The position numbers were made by a program, and so were the translations under genes. From Bacteriovoracales bacterium (lineage in GTDB: Bacteria > Bdellovibrionota > Bacteriovoracia > Bacteriovoracales > Bacteriovoracaceae), in NCBI GenBank assembly GCA_030149295.1, contig JASBRV010000067.1, positions 37,199 to 101,198 of the forward strand: a stretch of DNA of 64,000 nt. Direction: 5' to 3'. Under the pieces are notes generated by a model. That model was not told where the DNA came from, ran no database searches, and saw nothing but the letters and a program-made list of their open reading frames with translations. Shown piece by piece: positions 27,096 through 36,137 of this stretch; the stretch's first letter is position 1; each line of letters opens with the position of its first letter.

Positions 27096-28069
27096 GATTG
27101 TAAACTTTTAAAGTACTCTGCCGTTCTTTTAAGACCTTCTTCAAAACCAATGAGTGGTTTGAAGTCACTTATTGTCATAAGTTTATGCATATCTGGTCGA
27201 CGTTTCTTAGGGTCATCTTCAGGTAAAGGGTGAAAAGTGATTTTACTATCAGAGTTTAGCGTTTTAACGATAAATTCAGCAGCTTCTTTAATTGTGTATT
27301 CATCAGGGTTGCCACAATTAAAGGGAGTATGCACCTTTGAGAACATCACATTGTGAATGGCCTGTACCAAGTCTGTCACATAACAAAAACTGCGGGTTTG
27401 AGAGCCATCGCCATAAATGGTGATATCTTCATTGGCCATGGCCTGGTTGATGAAATTAGGAATCACGCGACCATCATTAGGCCTCATTCTTGGGCCATAG
27501 GTATTAAAAATTCGAATAATTCGGGTATCGACATTGTATTGTCGGTGATAAGTCATCGTTAAGGATTCCGCAAAGCGTTTGGACTCATCATAGGGTGAAC
27601 GAATACCTATAGGGTTCACGGCTCCAACATATTCTTCAACTTGAGGATGAATTTCCGGATCACCATAGACTTCTGAGGTCGATGCTTCCAAGAAACGGCT
27701 ATGCTTCGCTTTTGCAAGCTCAAGTAAGTTCCATGTTCCCACCGAATTAACTTTCATAATTTCAAGAGGAATAATTTTAAAATCAATAGGTGAAGCCGGT
27801 GAAGCTAAGGAGAAAATATAATCAATTTTTGTTCCAGAAAAGTCAGGCAGCTTCTCAGATACATCACACTCATGAAATTCAAACTTTTCATATTTTGACA
27901 GAATCTCTACATTAGAGTGAGAACCTGTAATGAAATTATCAAGGCCAATAACTTTAGCCCCTAAATTGAGGTAAAACTCAGATAATGTTGAGGGGACAAA
28001 TCCAGCGGCTCCGGCAACAAGGATTGTTTTCCCTTCTAAGGACTCTGGTAAGACAATTTTCTGCGGCAT
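27092..28069 (-). CDS. UDP-glucuronate decarboxylase-like SDR enzyme
   Basis: 325 residues of the extended short-chain dehydrogenase family, closest in motifs to UDP-xylose synthase (UXS): SEVYGDPEIHPQVEEYVGAVNP, IGIRSPYDESKRFAE (catalytic Tyr and Lys in YDESK), RIFNTYGPRM and GDGSQTRSFCYVTDLV. Known UXS enzymes convert UDP-glucuronate to UDP-xylose. The dinucleotide-binding loop is odd: G20-A-A-G23-F-V-P26, with Pro replacing the third Gly of GxxGxxG. AGGAGA precedes the ATG. It is coupled to the downstream glycosyltransferase. The catalytic residues suggest activity despite the loop change; the product sugar is inferred. Confidence 0.85.
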   Translation of the reverse strand: MPQKIVLPESLEGKTILVAGAAGFVPSTLSEFYLNLGAKVIGLDNFITGSHSNVEILSKYEKFEFHECDVSEKLPDFSGTKIDYIFSLASPASPIDFKIIPLEIMKVNSVGTWNLLELAKAKHSRFLEASTSEVYGDPEIHPQVEEYVGAVNPIGIRSPYDESKRFAESLTMTYHRQYNVDTRIIRIFNTYGPRMRPNDGRVIPNFINQAMANEDITIYGDGSQTRSFCYVTDLVQAIHNVMFSKVHTPFNCGNPDEYTIKEAAEFIVKTLNSDSKITFHPLPEDDPKKRRPDMHKLMTISDFKPLIGFEEGLKRTAEYFKSLQS

Positions 28070-28077
28070 TTTCTCTC

Positions 28078-28974
28078 CTAATACCTTTTAAGTTGTAAGA
28101 TGGTGCTTCCCATCAAAAGGAGTACACCACCAACCACTTGAAGCGGGGCTAGACTTGCCTCTAAGAATATCCAATTTACTGCTATCGCGCAAAAGGGAAA
28201 GAACATTTCTGCAAGAGCGCATAACCTCGCACTGAGTCTTTTTAGACCTAAATAATATAGACCCATGCCCATGAAACCTGAAATCATCACCATAAAGGAA
28301 ATCTTAGACCAAAGACTTAGGTTTGTGATGAGAGGCTGATCTTCGCCCAAAACGGCAGGGATAAGAAAAAGGAGACCAAAAAGAAACCTGCCCCCCATTA
28401 ACTCAACTTCCCCATAGCCCTTTTGAGAGAGCCTCTTTCCAAAAACGGTACTGGCACCCCAACCAAAAACAGCAACGAGAGTAAGGAAATAACCGAGGAG
28501 AGCGTCCTTAGCGTTAAGTAACTGACCATTTGCAAGCAAGGATCCTCCCTTGAAGACATCGTCATAACTAATAAGAAGTCCGCCCAAAATACAAAGTAGC
28601 GCCCATCCCAAAAATTCCTTTTTTAAAGGCTCTCCTAGCACTTGATAAGCCAAGAGGATGGCCACGATAGGCTGAAGCTTCTGTAAAAGGATAACTAAGC
28701 TAGGATTGATTAAGGAGAAGGCCTTGGTAAAAGCAAGAGTTGAAAGGGCCGAACCGAGCCCTCCAATAAGGCCAAAAGAAATGAGGTCTCTCTTACTTAG
28801 CAGGGTAAAGAAATGTCGCCTTGATATGAGAAAGGGGCTCATGCCTAATACCAGCAGCAAATGCTCGGCAAAGACTAATCTGGTGGCACTAAGTCCTCCA
28901 AAGATGAGAGGGTAACGAATAAGAGTATCAAGGGCCCAAAGGAGACTGGCGCCAAAGATAAAAAAGAGACCCAT
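28078..28974 (-). CDS. EamA-family (DMT superfamily) permease
   Basis: 298 residues with ten predicted transmembrane helices in two EamA repeats; the first ends in QPIVAILLAYQVLGEPL, the conserved end of the EamA fold. Substrates of this family include amino acids, nucleotide sugars and metabolites. Its place between trmFO (one-base TAATG overlap) and a UDP-sugar enzyme raises the possibility of a sugar-related role but does not prove it. Confidence 0.85.
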   Translation of the reverse strand: MGLFFIFGASLLWALDTLIRYPLIFGGLSATRLVFAEHLLLVLGMSPFLISRRHFFTLLSKRDLISFGLIGGLGSALSTLAFTKAFSLINPSLVILLQKLQPIVAILLAYQVLGEPLKKEFLGWALLCILGGLLISYDDVFKGGSLLANGQLLNAKDALLGYFLTLVAVFGWGASTVFGKRLSQKGYGEVELMGGRFLFGLLFLIPAVLGEDQPLITNLSLWSKISFMVMISGFMGMGLYYLGLKRLSARLCALAEMFFPFCAIAVNWIFLEASLAPLQVVGGVLLLMGSTILQLKRY

Positions 28975-30389
28975 TACGTTCCTACAAATTCAGGAATAAC
29001 TCGAGGAAGGAGATCATCATAGATGGCCCGTGCCCTCTCACTTGCTAAGCGCTTCTTAATTCGCTTTCTATTTTTTCGATCTCTTCTTTGTTCTTTAGTC
29101 AGGCTAACGGTGGGAAGCAGTCCAAAATTGATATTGGAAGGTCTCGGCTTTTCACTGGTCATGACATAATTTACAAGGGCACCAATAGCCGTTTCTTTGG
29201 GCCATAGAATAGGCTCATGACCGTGAATTTTTCTTAAGATTTGTGAGGCAACATAGAGACCGATAGATGCCGATTCAGTGTAACCTTCTACCCCTGTAAT
29301 TTGACCTGCAAAATAAATATGGGGCTTAGCCTTAGCCGAAAAATCCCAGTTTAGGACTTTTCTCGCATTTAAAAAGGTATTTCTATGCACACTACCAAGG
29401 TGAAGGAAACTTGCCTTTTCAAAGCCGGGAATGGTGCGAAAAACTCTTACTTGTTCAGGATATTTAAGCCGCGTTTGAAAGCCCACCAGGTTGAATGCTG
29501 AGCCTTCAAGATTTTCTTTACGCAACTGAACACAGGCGTAAGGAAGTTCACCATTAGGAAGTTCTAATCCAATAGGTTTCATGCAAGAAAAACGGGCAGT
29601 ATCAACGCCTCTTTCGGCCATAATGTCCACAGGTAAACAGGATTCAAAAAACTTATAGTCCTCAAAGTTTTGGGCGGGAACTTTTTCTGCTTCAACTAAC
29701 GCAGCAATAAAAGTTTCGTACTGCTCTTTATTCATTGGAGCATTAAGATAGTCCGCCTCAATCCCCTCCTCTTCTGGAACCGGCTTATGACGGTCCTTAT
29801 AGTAAAGCTTAGAATAATCGAGCGAATCCGCATCAACAACCGGTGCAATAGCGTCGTAAAAATAGAAATCTTCTTTAGCCACTGTTCCAACCATCCACTG
29901 TTCTAGGGGTGTTGTCGTTAATGGCCCTGAAGCAATAATAATATGGCCGCAGCCCATTTGCTCAGCGAGTACTTCCGGATTACTAACCTCTTTATTAATA
30001 ACTTCTATTAGTGGATTATTCTCAATAACTTCTGTTATTTTCTCAGAAAAGGCGACCCTATCAACAGCAAGAGCATCTCCCGCGGGAACAGCTGTCATTT
30101 CTCCGACCTCAAGAACAAGGGATCCTAATCCCTTCATTTCATGTTTTAAAAGACCATGCCCTGAATTTGGATCCTTACTTTTTAAGGAATTGGTGCAAAC
30201 TAATTCTGCCATAGTCTCTATTTTTTGAGCCGGATTTGGTTTCTCTTTTTTGCTTTCTGCCAAGACAACTTTGATTCCGTGACGAGCTAAAAAGAGGGCT
30301 GCTTCAGTGCCTGCTAAGCCCGCTCCTACGACCAAAACCTTGTTATTTGTGACAGATTCAGCTGCGCTATTCATGGCGTTTTGCCCCAT
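28974..30389 (-). CDS. trmFO: tRNA (uracil-5-)-methyltransferase TrmFO
   Basis: 471 residues of the folate- and FAD-dependent enzyme that makes 5-methyluridine 54 in the tRNA T loop. The FAD-binding GAGLAGTEAA (22-31), ELVCTNSLKS with a catalytic Cys, HEMKGLGSL, and SCMKPIGLELPNG are all conserved, as is GQITGVEGYTESAS near the C-terminus. The start may be the ATG at 30389 or the in-frame ATG five codons later, which has GGGG upstream. It leads an operon with a DMT permease, UXS-like enzyme and glycosyltransferase; the tRNA enzyme is not functionally related to these. Confidence 0.95.
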   Translation of the reverse strand: MGQNAMNSAAESVTNNKVLVVGAGLAGTEAALFLARHGIKVVLAESKKEKPNPAQKIETMAELVCTNSLKSKDPNSGHGLLKHEMKGLGSLVLEVGEMTAVPAGDALAVDRVAFSEKITEVIENNPLIEVINKEVSNPEVLAEQMGCGHIIIASGPLTTTPLEQWMVGTVAKEDFYFYDAIAPVVDADSLDYSKLYYKDRHKPVPEEEGIEADYLNAPMNKEQYETFIAALVEAEKVPAQNFEDYKFFESCLPVDIMAERGVDTARFSCMKPIGLELPNGELPYACVQLRKENLEGSAFNLVGFQTRLKYPEQVRVFRTIPGFEKASFLHLGSVHRNTFLNARKVLNWDFSAKAKPHIYFAGQITGVEGYTESASIGLYVASQILRKIHGHEPILWPKETAIGALVNYVMTSEKPRPSNINFGLLPTVSLTKEQRRDRKNRKRIKKRLASERARAIYDDLLPRVIPEFVGT

Positions 30390-30441
30390 CTTGATATATT
30401 CTCGTGACTAAATGTTATTTTCTACCCTTAAGGGATAAAAC

Positions 30442-32193
30442 ATGCAAATCATCCTCCATCAAAGCCAACATCAAATTGGAGACTTTGAGCAAATTTTTCA
30501 GGATTTAAAGCTCTCAATTAAAAATCGCCCCCAAGGAATTGTGATTTTTCCCGAACTCTATTTAACGGGCTACCCGCTTCAGGACCTTGTCCTACAAAAA
30601 GAATTTATTAGCCGCTATTTAGAATATTTGCAGGAATTTGATCGTTGGTTAAAAAGTCTTGAAGAGATGCCTAAAACTTGCTTCCTGGTCGGGGGCTTAG
30701 AATATGAATTTGATGAGCAAGGCCTGCCTCTTCCTGTCAAAAATGTCATTTTTGAATGTATTCCAGGTCAGGGAATCAAGTCTATCTACACCAAATGCCT
30801 CCTGCCAAATTATGATATTTTTGATGAAGAAAAATACTTCTCGCCAGGGAAGGAGGCTCAAATCATTCAAAGACTCGGTCTGGATATCGGCCTTCTCATT
30901 TGTGAGGACATGTGGTTTAGCTCAACTCACACCATCGACCCTGTTGATCTTCTCTACCAAAAGTCTAAGGACGAGCTCAAAGGAAAACACCTCGATCTTA
31001 TTATTAATCTCTCCGCCTCCCCCTATTTTCTTGGCAAGCATGAAAAACGTTTGGAAAGGGCGAACGAAATTTCTCGCCTTTTTAACGCTCCTTTTGCTTA
31101 CGTCAACCAAGTCAGTGGCGAAGATGAGATTCTTTTTGACGGCCAATCTTTTATCACAAACGGTCAAAAGATTTGGCAGGCAAAGCGGTTCGAGGAGGAT
31201 ATTTTTTCTTGGCCATACCTTGCAAATGATCTTGAAAGCCCATCTCTTCCTTTAAGTCGTGAGAAAAAAGTAGAGAATAGTTGGGAAAATCTTTTCAAAG
31301 CAGACTTAAATTTAAAGGAAAAACCACTTCCGAAGCTCCTCTCTTGGAGTGAAGAACAGTGTGAAGAAGTGATAGAAGCTCTCGCTTTTGGTCTGCAAGA
31401 ATATGCAGGTAAATGTGGTTTCAAAAAGTTTACTGTCGCCCTTTCCGGCGGAATTGACTCGGGGCTGGTGCTGCTTCTCACAAAGATGGCCCTACAGCCA
31501 GGACAGGAACTAGAAGCTATTTACATGCCGTCTCAGTATTCTTCTGCGCTTTCAACTGAACTCTCCGAGCTGCTTTGCCACAATCTCAATATTCCCTTGA
31601 TCCACTTTCCTATTAAGTTCCTTCATAGCGCCGTCAATCAGGAGTTTACAAGAAACCTGGGAGCTCCCTTAGAAGGTCTGGCCAATGAAAATATCCAAAG
31701 TCGTTTGAGAGGATCTCTTCTTTATGCCCTCTCAAATCAAAAAGGCAGCATGGTCATCAACACCTCCAACAAATCAGAGTTGGCAGTGGGATATTCTACC
31801 CTTTATGGCGATAGTGTGGGCGCCATTAGTCTTTTAGGTGACCTCTATAAAAGCCAGGTTTATGATCTCGCACAGTTTCTCCACCATAGAGATGGCCTTC
31901 TTCCCCTTGGCTATATTGAACGACCACCAAGTGCAGAATTGAGAGAAAACCAAGAAGACACCCAAAGCCTCCCTCCCTATGAAAGGCTTGATGCCATTCT
32001 CGAAGGATTTCTCTCTTATCGCCATGATCAGAAAAGTTTACAGGGCTTAGGTTTCAGCGCCTCCGAAGTAAAAAAAGTTTATGACCTTTACAGAAAAAGC
32101 GAGTATAAGAGGAATCAGTTTTGCCCCATCATCAAGGTCAAAGCAAAGAGTTTTGGATTCGGTTACCGAATCCCCATCACCAAAAAAGGTTAA
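30442..32193 (+). CDS. nadE: Glutamine-dependent NAD+ synthetase
   Basis: 583 residues: an N-terminal nitrilase-type glutaminase domain with Glu38 (FPELYLTGYP), Lys118 (YTKCLLP) and Cys154 (CEDMWF), and a C-terminal synthetase with the ATP-pyrophosphatase loop SGGIDSG (335-341), followed by NTSNKSELAVGYSTLYGD. Makes NAD+ from deamido-NAD+ using ammonia from glutamine channelled between domains. AAGGG precedes the ATG. The next gene begins 10 bases after the stop. The spacing to the divergent trmFO start is only 52 bases. Confidence 0.96.
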   Translation: MQIILHQSQHQIGDFEQIFQDLKLSIKNRPQGIVIFPELYLTGYPLQDLVLQKEFISRYLEYLQEFDRWLKSLEEMPKTCFLVGGLEYEFDEQGLPLPVKNVIFECIPGQGIKSIYTKCLLPNYDIFDEEKYFSPGKEAQIIQRLGLDIGLLICEDMWFSSTHTIDPVDLLYQKSKDELKGKHLDLIINLSASPYFLGKHEKRLERANEISRLFNAPFAYVNQVSGEDEILFDGQSFITNGQKIWQAKRFEEDIFSWPYLANDLESPSLPLSREKKVENSWENLFKADLNLKEKPLPKLLSWSEEQCEEVIEALAFGLQEYAGKCGFKKFTVALSGGIDSGLVLLLTKMALQPGQELEAIYMPSQYSSALSTELSELLCHNLNIPLIHFPIKFLHSAVNQEFTRNLGAPLEGLANENIQSRLRGSLLYALSNQKGSMVINTSNKSELAVGYSTLYGDSVGAISLLGDLYKSQVYDLAQFLHHRDGLLPLGYIERPPSAELRENQEDTQSLPPYERLDAILEGFLSYRHDQKSLQGLGFSASEVKKVYDLYRKSEYKRNQFCPIIKVKAKSFGFGYRIPITKKG

Positions 32194-32203
32194 AGGATTT
32201 ATC

Positions 32204-32773
32204 ATGACCCAAAAAAATGTTGAAGCAGTGCTTAAGCAATGGAATCAGATGAAAAAAGAAATCGAGCAACTTTCTCAAGTTGGTCAGACTTCTCTCAAAG
32301 AAATTCAGAAACAAATTGACCTCTTTATCAAAAATGCAGAAAAAGACCTAACAAATCTCGTGGAAAAAGACCTTTCCCAATTAATGAAAACTTTCCACAA
32401 AGAGAAAAAGTCATTAGAGAATATGGTTGAAAAAAGAGTCAACGAAGAAATCAATAAGGCCAAGGCTTACCTAAAAGGTCACCAAAAAGAACTCGATAAA
32501 ATTCAAAAACTTGTTGAGTCTTATCTTCCTTCTTTAAAGAAGTCAGCGAAGAAAACGACAAAGAAGAAAGCTTCGAAGAAGAAAACTAGTAAAAAAACAA
32601 AAGCTGCTACAAAAAAGAAAGCTACTAAGAAAAAGGTTGCGAAAAAAACTTCCAAAAAGAAGGCTTCTAAGAAGACAACCAAAAAAGCGGCTAAGAAAGC
32701 AACAAAGAAGACCACGAAGAAAACAGCAAAGAAAGCAACCAAGAAAACAACAAAAATAGCTAACAAGAAATAG
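32204..32773 (+). CDS. Histone-H1-like lysine-rich protein
   Basis: 189 residues in two parts. Residues 1-105 are a charged helical/coiled-coil region (for example LVEKDLSQLMKTFHKEKKSLENMVEKR). From about residue 109 the remaining 80 residues are a near-repeat of Lys, Thr, Ala and Ser units such as KKTSKKKA and TKKAAKKATKK, as in eukaryotic H1 tails, chlamydial Hc1/Hc2 and AlgP-type proteins. It probably binds DNA or RNA through this tail and may compact the nucleoid. The start at 32204 is chosen because AAAGGA precedes it and the upstream frame overlaps nadE. The repeat invites length variation between strains. Confidence 0.85.
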   Translation: MTQKNVEAVLKQWNQMKKEIEQLSQVGQTSLKEIQKQIDLFIKNAEKDLTNLVEKDLSQLMKTFHKEKKSLENMVEKRVNEEINKAKAYLKGHQKELDKIQKLVESYLPSLKKSAKKTTKKKASKKKTSKKTKAATKKKATKKKVAKKTSKKKASKKTTKKAAKKATKKTTKKTAKKATKKTTKIANKK

Positions 32774-32812
32774 TATTTTCAGGTAGTTACGCACTTTTCT
32801 GATAAAAAAGCT

Positions 32813-32842
32813 TTGCCACTTTCAAAACGACTAAAGTAGCAT
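32813..32842 (+). promoter_or_regulatory. Candidate promoter giving a leaderless mRNA for the APC permease gene
   Basis: TTGCCA, an 18-base spacer and TAGCAT, with the -10 ending 6 bases before the GTG start codon. The gene lacks a ribosome-binding site, so the predicted transcript would begin at the start codon. Confidence 0.4.
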
Positions 32843-32848
32843 AACTAT

Positions 32849-35053
32849 GTGAAAAAACTAGAAAGGCGACTGGGCTTAGGCGCGGTCGTTTCCATTTCCA
32901 TCTCAGCAATGCTGGGATCAGGTATATTTGTTTTACCGGGAATCGCTGCCACCAGTACAGGCTCGTCCGTTTGGCTTGCCTATATTTTAGCTTCTGTTTC
33001 CGTTCTCCCTGCCGCGCTTTCCAAGTCTGAACTCGCCACGGCGATGCCAACATCGGGAGGAACTTATGTTTATCTCGAAAGAACTTTTGGTCCTATTGTG
33101 GGAACGATTTTTGGACTAGGTCTTTGGGTTTCCCTTCTTCTCAAGGCAACTTTCGCTCTTATGGGCTTTGGTGCTTATCTTAAAATTCTTGCACCACAGG
33201 CCCAACTCGTCCCCACCAGCTTGGGAATTTTAGTTTTCATCTGCCTCCTTAATATTCTCGGTGTGGGTAAAGTTTCAGGCCTTCTCATGGCAGTGGTTGG
33301 CCTGTGTATTGGTCTCTTAACCCTCCTTTCAGGTGCCTCAATTTTTACCTTTGATTTCCAAAATATGGAGCCCCTCTTTCCTGCTGGTATGACTGGTCTT
33401 GCCCAAGCAACAGCACTAGTTTTCGTCTCCTACGCTGGGGTGACTAAGGTTGCGGCCATTGCAGAAGAGATCAAAGAGCCTGAAAAAAACCTACCTAGAG
33501 GAATTATGATTTCTTTGGGACTCGTCACCCTAGTCTATGCGGGAGTCTCTTTTTTAATGTTTGGAAGCCTTCCTTATGGAGAGCTTGCTAATAATTTAAG
33601 ACCCATTTACTCCTTTGCCATGAGAGTCCAAGGACCGCTACTCGGATCCATCACCGCCGTTGTTGCCATCATTACCATGAGTTCTATGGCGAACTCTGGC
33701 CTTCTTGCAGCAAGTCGATTTCCTTTTGCCATGGCCAGAGATGAACTCTTACCTTCGTCTCTAGGCCGCCTTAATAGAAAGTACCTCACTCCAGTATGGA
33801 GCATTATTCTTTCTGCCCTCTTAATGGGCTTTGTCCTTCTCAATATGGATGTTGCAAAGATCGCTAAGTTTGCCTCTGCCTTTATGATCATTATCTACAT
33901 GGCGGAGAATATTGCTGTTGTGGTCTTAAGGGAGGCAAGAGTCCAGTGGTATAAGCCCTCTTACAAAACCCCTTTCTATCCCTACGTTCAACTCATTGGG
34001 ATTGCCCTTAACGGTATTCTTCTTAGTTACATGGGCTTTAAGCTCATTGTTTCTGCTCTTCTTGCCATTGGAATACCGGGACTTATCATTTTCTTGGTTT
34101 ACTCGCGAAGAAAAACGAATCGTAAAGGAGTCCTCGGCATCAGAGGAAAACGCCAAGATTTAGTGGAAGAAAAACAAGAAATCATCCCACGAGCACGTCT
34201 TGAAGATATTGATCTTTCGGTTGACGCCAATGTCGTCGTAACCCTCTTTGGTAAAGAGCGATCACCAGAAATGCTTATCGAGATGGGCGTGGCCTTAGCA
34301 GAGCATAGCAATTGTGAAGTCGCTCACATTACAGAAGTTCCAGAGCAAACTGTTCTTGACGATCTCATGGACGAACCTGCAGAACTGCGCTCTCTTCGTC
34401 GTAGGGTTTTGGCCATGGCCGTCGAAAAAAAAGAACCTATAACCTTTGATCCCGTTGTTTCTCACGACTTGGCGAGAACAGTCTTTCACATTAGTCAAAG
34501 ACTTCATTGCCAATGGTTACTTATTGAGTGGAGAGGAAAAACGGCCGGAGCTTTCACCATTCACAATCCTATGGGTTGGCTAAAAGGTCATCTGCGCTGC
34601 AACCTCGGCATTTTTAGGGATGCTGGTGTCCGCTATATTCGAAAAATCGTCTGTTACATCACAGGAAACCCCTCTGATGAAATTGTTATTTCCACGGCAG
34701 ACCATCTCGCTGAGGTGAATCGTGCGGACATTACTTTATTAAGAGTTATCAATGAATTTGATTCTGAGGAAGTTGAACAAAGAACAGAAAGAGATCTTAA
34801 GGAGCTAGCCAAAAAATGTATAAGCCGAACTAGTATCAATTTAATGAGAAGTGATAACCCAATAGAATGTGTTATTGCTCAGACCGTTGAATTTGATCTC
34901 TTCATCTTTGGCGGATCCCCTCATACCTTTATGTCTAACCTTTTTGGTTCAGTCGACGATAAGTTAATGGCTAAAGCAGCTTGCTCAGTTATCTCAGTCC
35001 AAAGTGCACCAATTCATGATGACAACGAAGTTATCAAAGATTACTTTAATTAG
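32849..35053 (+). CDS. APC amino-acid permease fused to universal stress protein domains
   Basis: 734 residues. The first 420 or so form a 12-helix APC-superfamily permease beginning SISAMLGSGIFVLPG, the conserved helix 1 unwound segment that binds substrate, with FVSYAGVTKVAAIAEEIKEPEKNLPRGI around helices 6-7. The remaining 300 residues contain tandem Usp-like cytoplasmic domains: one starts near 470 (VVTLFGKERSPEML), the second near 605 with a FDLFIFGGSPHTFMSNLFGSV end. In Usp proteins that final glycine-rich motif binds ATP. The arrangement suggests nucleotide-regulated uptake or exchange of amino acids. The start is GTG without a ribosome-binding site. It overlaps the convergent phosphoesterase gene by 8 bases. 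Confidence 0.9.
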   Translation: MKKLERRLGLGAVVSISISAMLGSGIFVLPGIAATSTGSSVWLAYILASVSVLPAALSKSELATAMPTSGGTYVYLERTFGPIVGTIFGLGLWVSLLLKATFALMGFGAYLKILAPQAQLVPTSLGILVFICLLNILGVGKVSGLLMAVVGLCIGLLTLLSGASIFTFDFQNMEPLFPAGMTGLAQATALVFVSYAGVTKVAAIAEEIKEPEKNLPRGIMISLGLVTLVYAGVSFLMFGSLPYGELANNLRPIYSFAMRVQGPLLGSITAVVAIITMSSMANSGLLAASRFPFAMARDELLPSSLGRLNRKYLTPVWSIILSALLMGFVLLNMDVAKIAKFASAFMIIIYMAENIAVVVLREARVQWYKPSYKTPFYPYVQLIGIALNGILLSYMGFKLIVSALLAIGIPGLIIFLVYSRRKTNRKGVLGIRGKRQDLVEEKQEIIPRARLEDIDLSVDANVVVTLFGKERSPEMLIEMGVALAEHSNCEVAHITEVPEQTVLDDLMDEPAELRSLRRRVLAMAVEKKEPITFDPVVSHDLARTVFHISQRLHCQWLLIEWRGKTAGAFTIHNPMGWLKGHLRCNLGIFRDAGVRYIRKIVCYITGNPSDEIVISTADHLAEVNRADITLLRVINEFDSEEVEQRTERDLKELAKKCISRTSINLMRSDNPIECVIAQTVEFDLFIFGGSPHTFMSNLFGSVDDKLMAKAACSVISVQSAPIHDDNEVIKDYFN

Positions 35054-36125
35054 TTTGAATCTCTTCTAAAAAGGGTCGCCAATGGCCTTGCCAACGATAA
35101 AGCCCACCCTGACGTAAGCTCTGACTTTCCTTATGAACATCAAGCACACAATAAGTTAAATGAAGGTTGTGCTCATGTAGACCAGCATCTATTGAAGGAA
35201 TTTGATTCCATGTTCCCGTGTTAAAATAAAACTTTCCTTCTGGAAAGCGCCTCCACTCTTGGACGTGAGTGTGACCCATAACAACGGTATGGATATGCCT
35301 TTTCTTTTTTAGAATCTGCTTCGCTTTTCGCTCATAATTAGGATAAATGGTGATTTGCTTTAATAACTTCAGTGTTGTTTTAAAATTCCTATTGTGCTTA
35401 GTGTATTCATCTTTATTGGTTTCCCATAAATAACTCAAGACCGTTTTAACAAGCTTAAAAAAATAAAAGAAGTCATTAAAGAATAACCACCTCACGTAGC
35501 CATTGAGAGGTCTTACTTTATCGAGAAAAGGTCTCTCTTTTCTTAATCGTGGTAAAACGTGAATACAAAAGAGACTTCCCCAAGGGAGATTAAGTATTTT
35601 TTTATGATGAGGGCCATCAATATAATAGTATTTATCGGGAACTGTATTAATAACCTCATAGCGATGTCCATGCTCAATATAAACACCATTTTCATCTAAA
35701 TCGAAGACGACTTCAAAACCTGCTCCTAACCGACTCTTAAGAAAATCTTGTGCCTCAGGAAAAGCCATCGCTGCATCATGATTTCCAATAATGTAAGTAA
35801 TTCGTTTATTAGGGACTTTAAGGAATTTTTCCATCGCAGAAAAAAAACGCGGATGACCATAAACAATTTTCTCTAACGCCTCTACTGTAAGCTCACCATC
35901 AACAATATGGGTGAATATGCCCTCGGTTTCGATTTGGATGAGATTAAGAATATCACCGTTTAGAATCAGATTAATTTCGCGGTCGTAAAAATCTTTAGAG
36001 GAGTAAAATTCAAGAAACTCTTCGAACTTTTCATCCTCAAAGAAATCCTCAAGGATGTTGAGTTGACCACTTTTTAAAAACTTGCCTTTACCTAAATGAA
36101 GATCGGAAAGAATTAAATAAAGCAC
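35046..36125 (-). CDS. Calcineurin-like metallophosphoesterase
   Basis: 359 residues with the full set of metallophosphoesterase motifs: SDLHLG (Asp8, His10), LNGDIL, IGNHDAAM, YIEHGH and the final VMGHTHVQEW. It should bind two metals and hydrolyse a phosphate ester; the natural substrate is not predictable. A roughly 100-residue, helical insertion with aromatic residues (NDFFYFFKLVK) between the IEHGH and GHTH motifs suggests membrane contact, as in UDP-diacylglucosamine pyrophosphatase LpxH-like families, though it is much longer than LpxH. GTG start with GAGGTG just ahead. The diguanylate cyclase gene is 12 bases upstream, so it may belong to the same transcript. Confidence 0.85.
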   Translation of the reverse strand: MLYLILSDLHLGKGKFLKSGQLNILEDFFEDEKFEEFLEFYSSKDFYDREINLILNGDILNLIQIETEGIFTHIVDGELTVEALEKIVYGHPRFFSAMEKFLKVPNKRITYIIGNHDAAMAFPEAQDFLKSRLGAGFEVVFDLDENGVYIEHGHRYEVINTVPDKYYYIDGPHHKKILNLPWGSLFCIHVLPRLRKERPFLDKVRPLNGYVRWLFFNDFFYFFKLVKTVLSYLWETNKDEYTKHNRNFKTTLKLLKQITIYPNYERKAKQILKKKRHIHTVVMGHTHVQEWRRFPEGKFYFNTGTWNQIPSIDAGLHEHNLHLTYCVLDVHKESQSLRQGGLYRWQGHWRPFLEEIQTN

Positions 36126-36137
36126 ATCACCTCAATA

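Noticed and set aside
32521..32794. Phe/Val-rich frames on the minus strand under the lysine-rich gene
   Set aside because: Direct reverse reading of AAG/AAA lysine codons; composition artefact.
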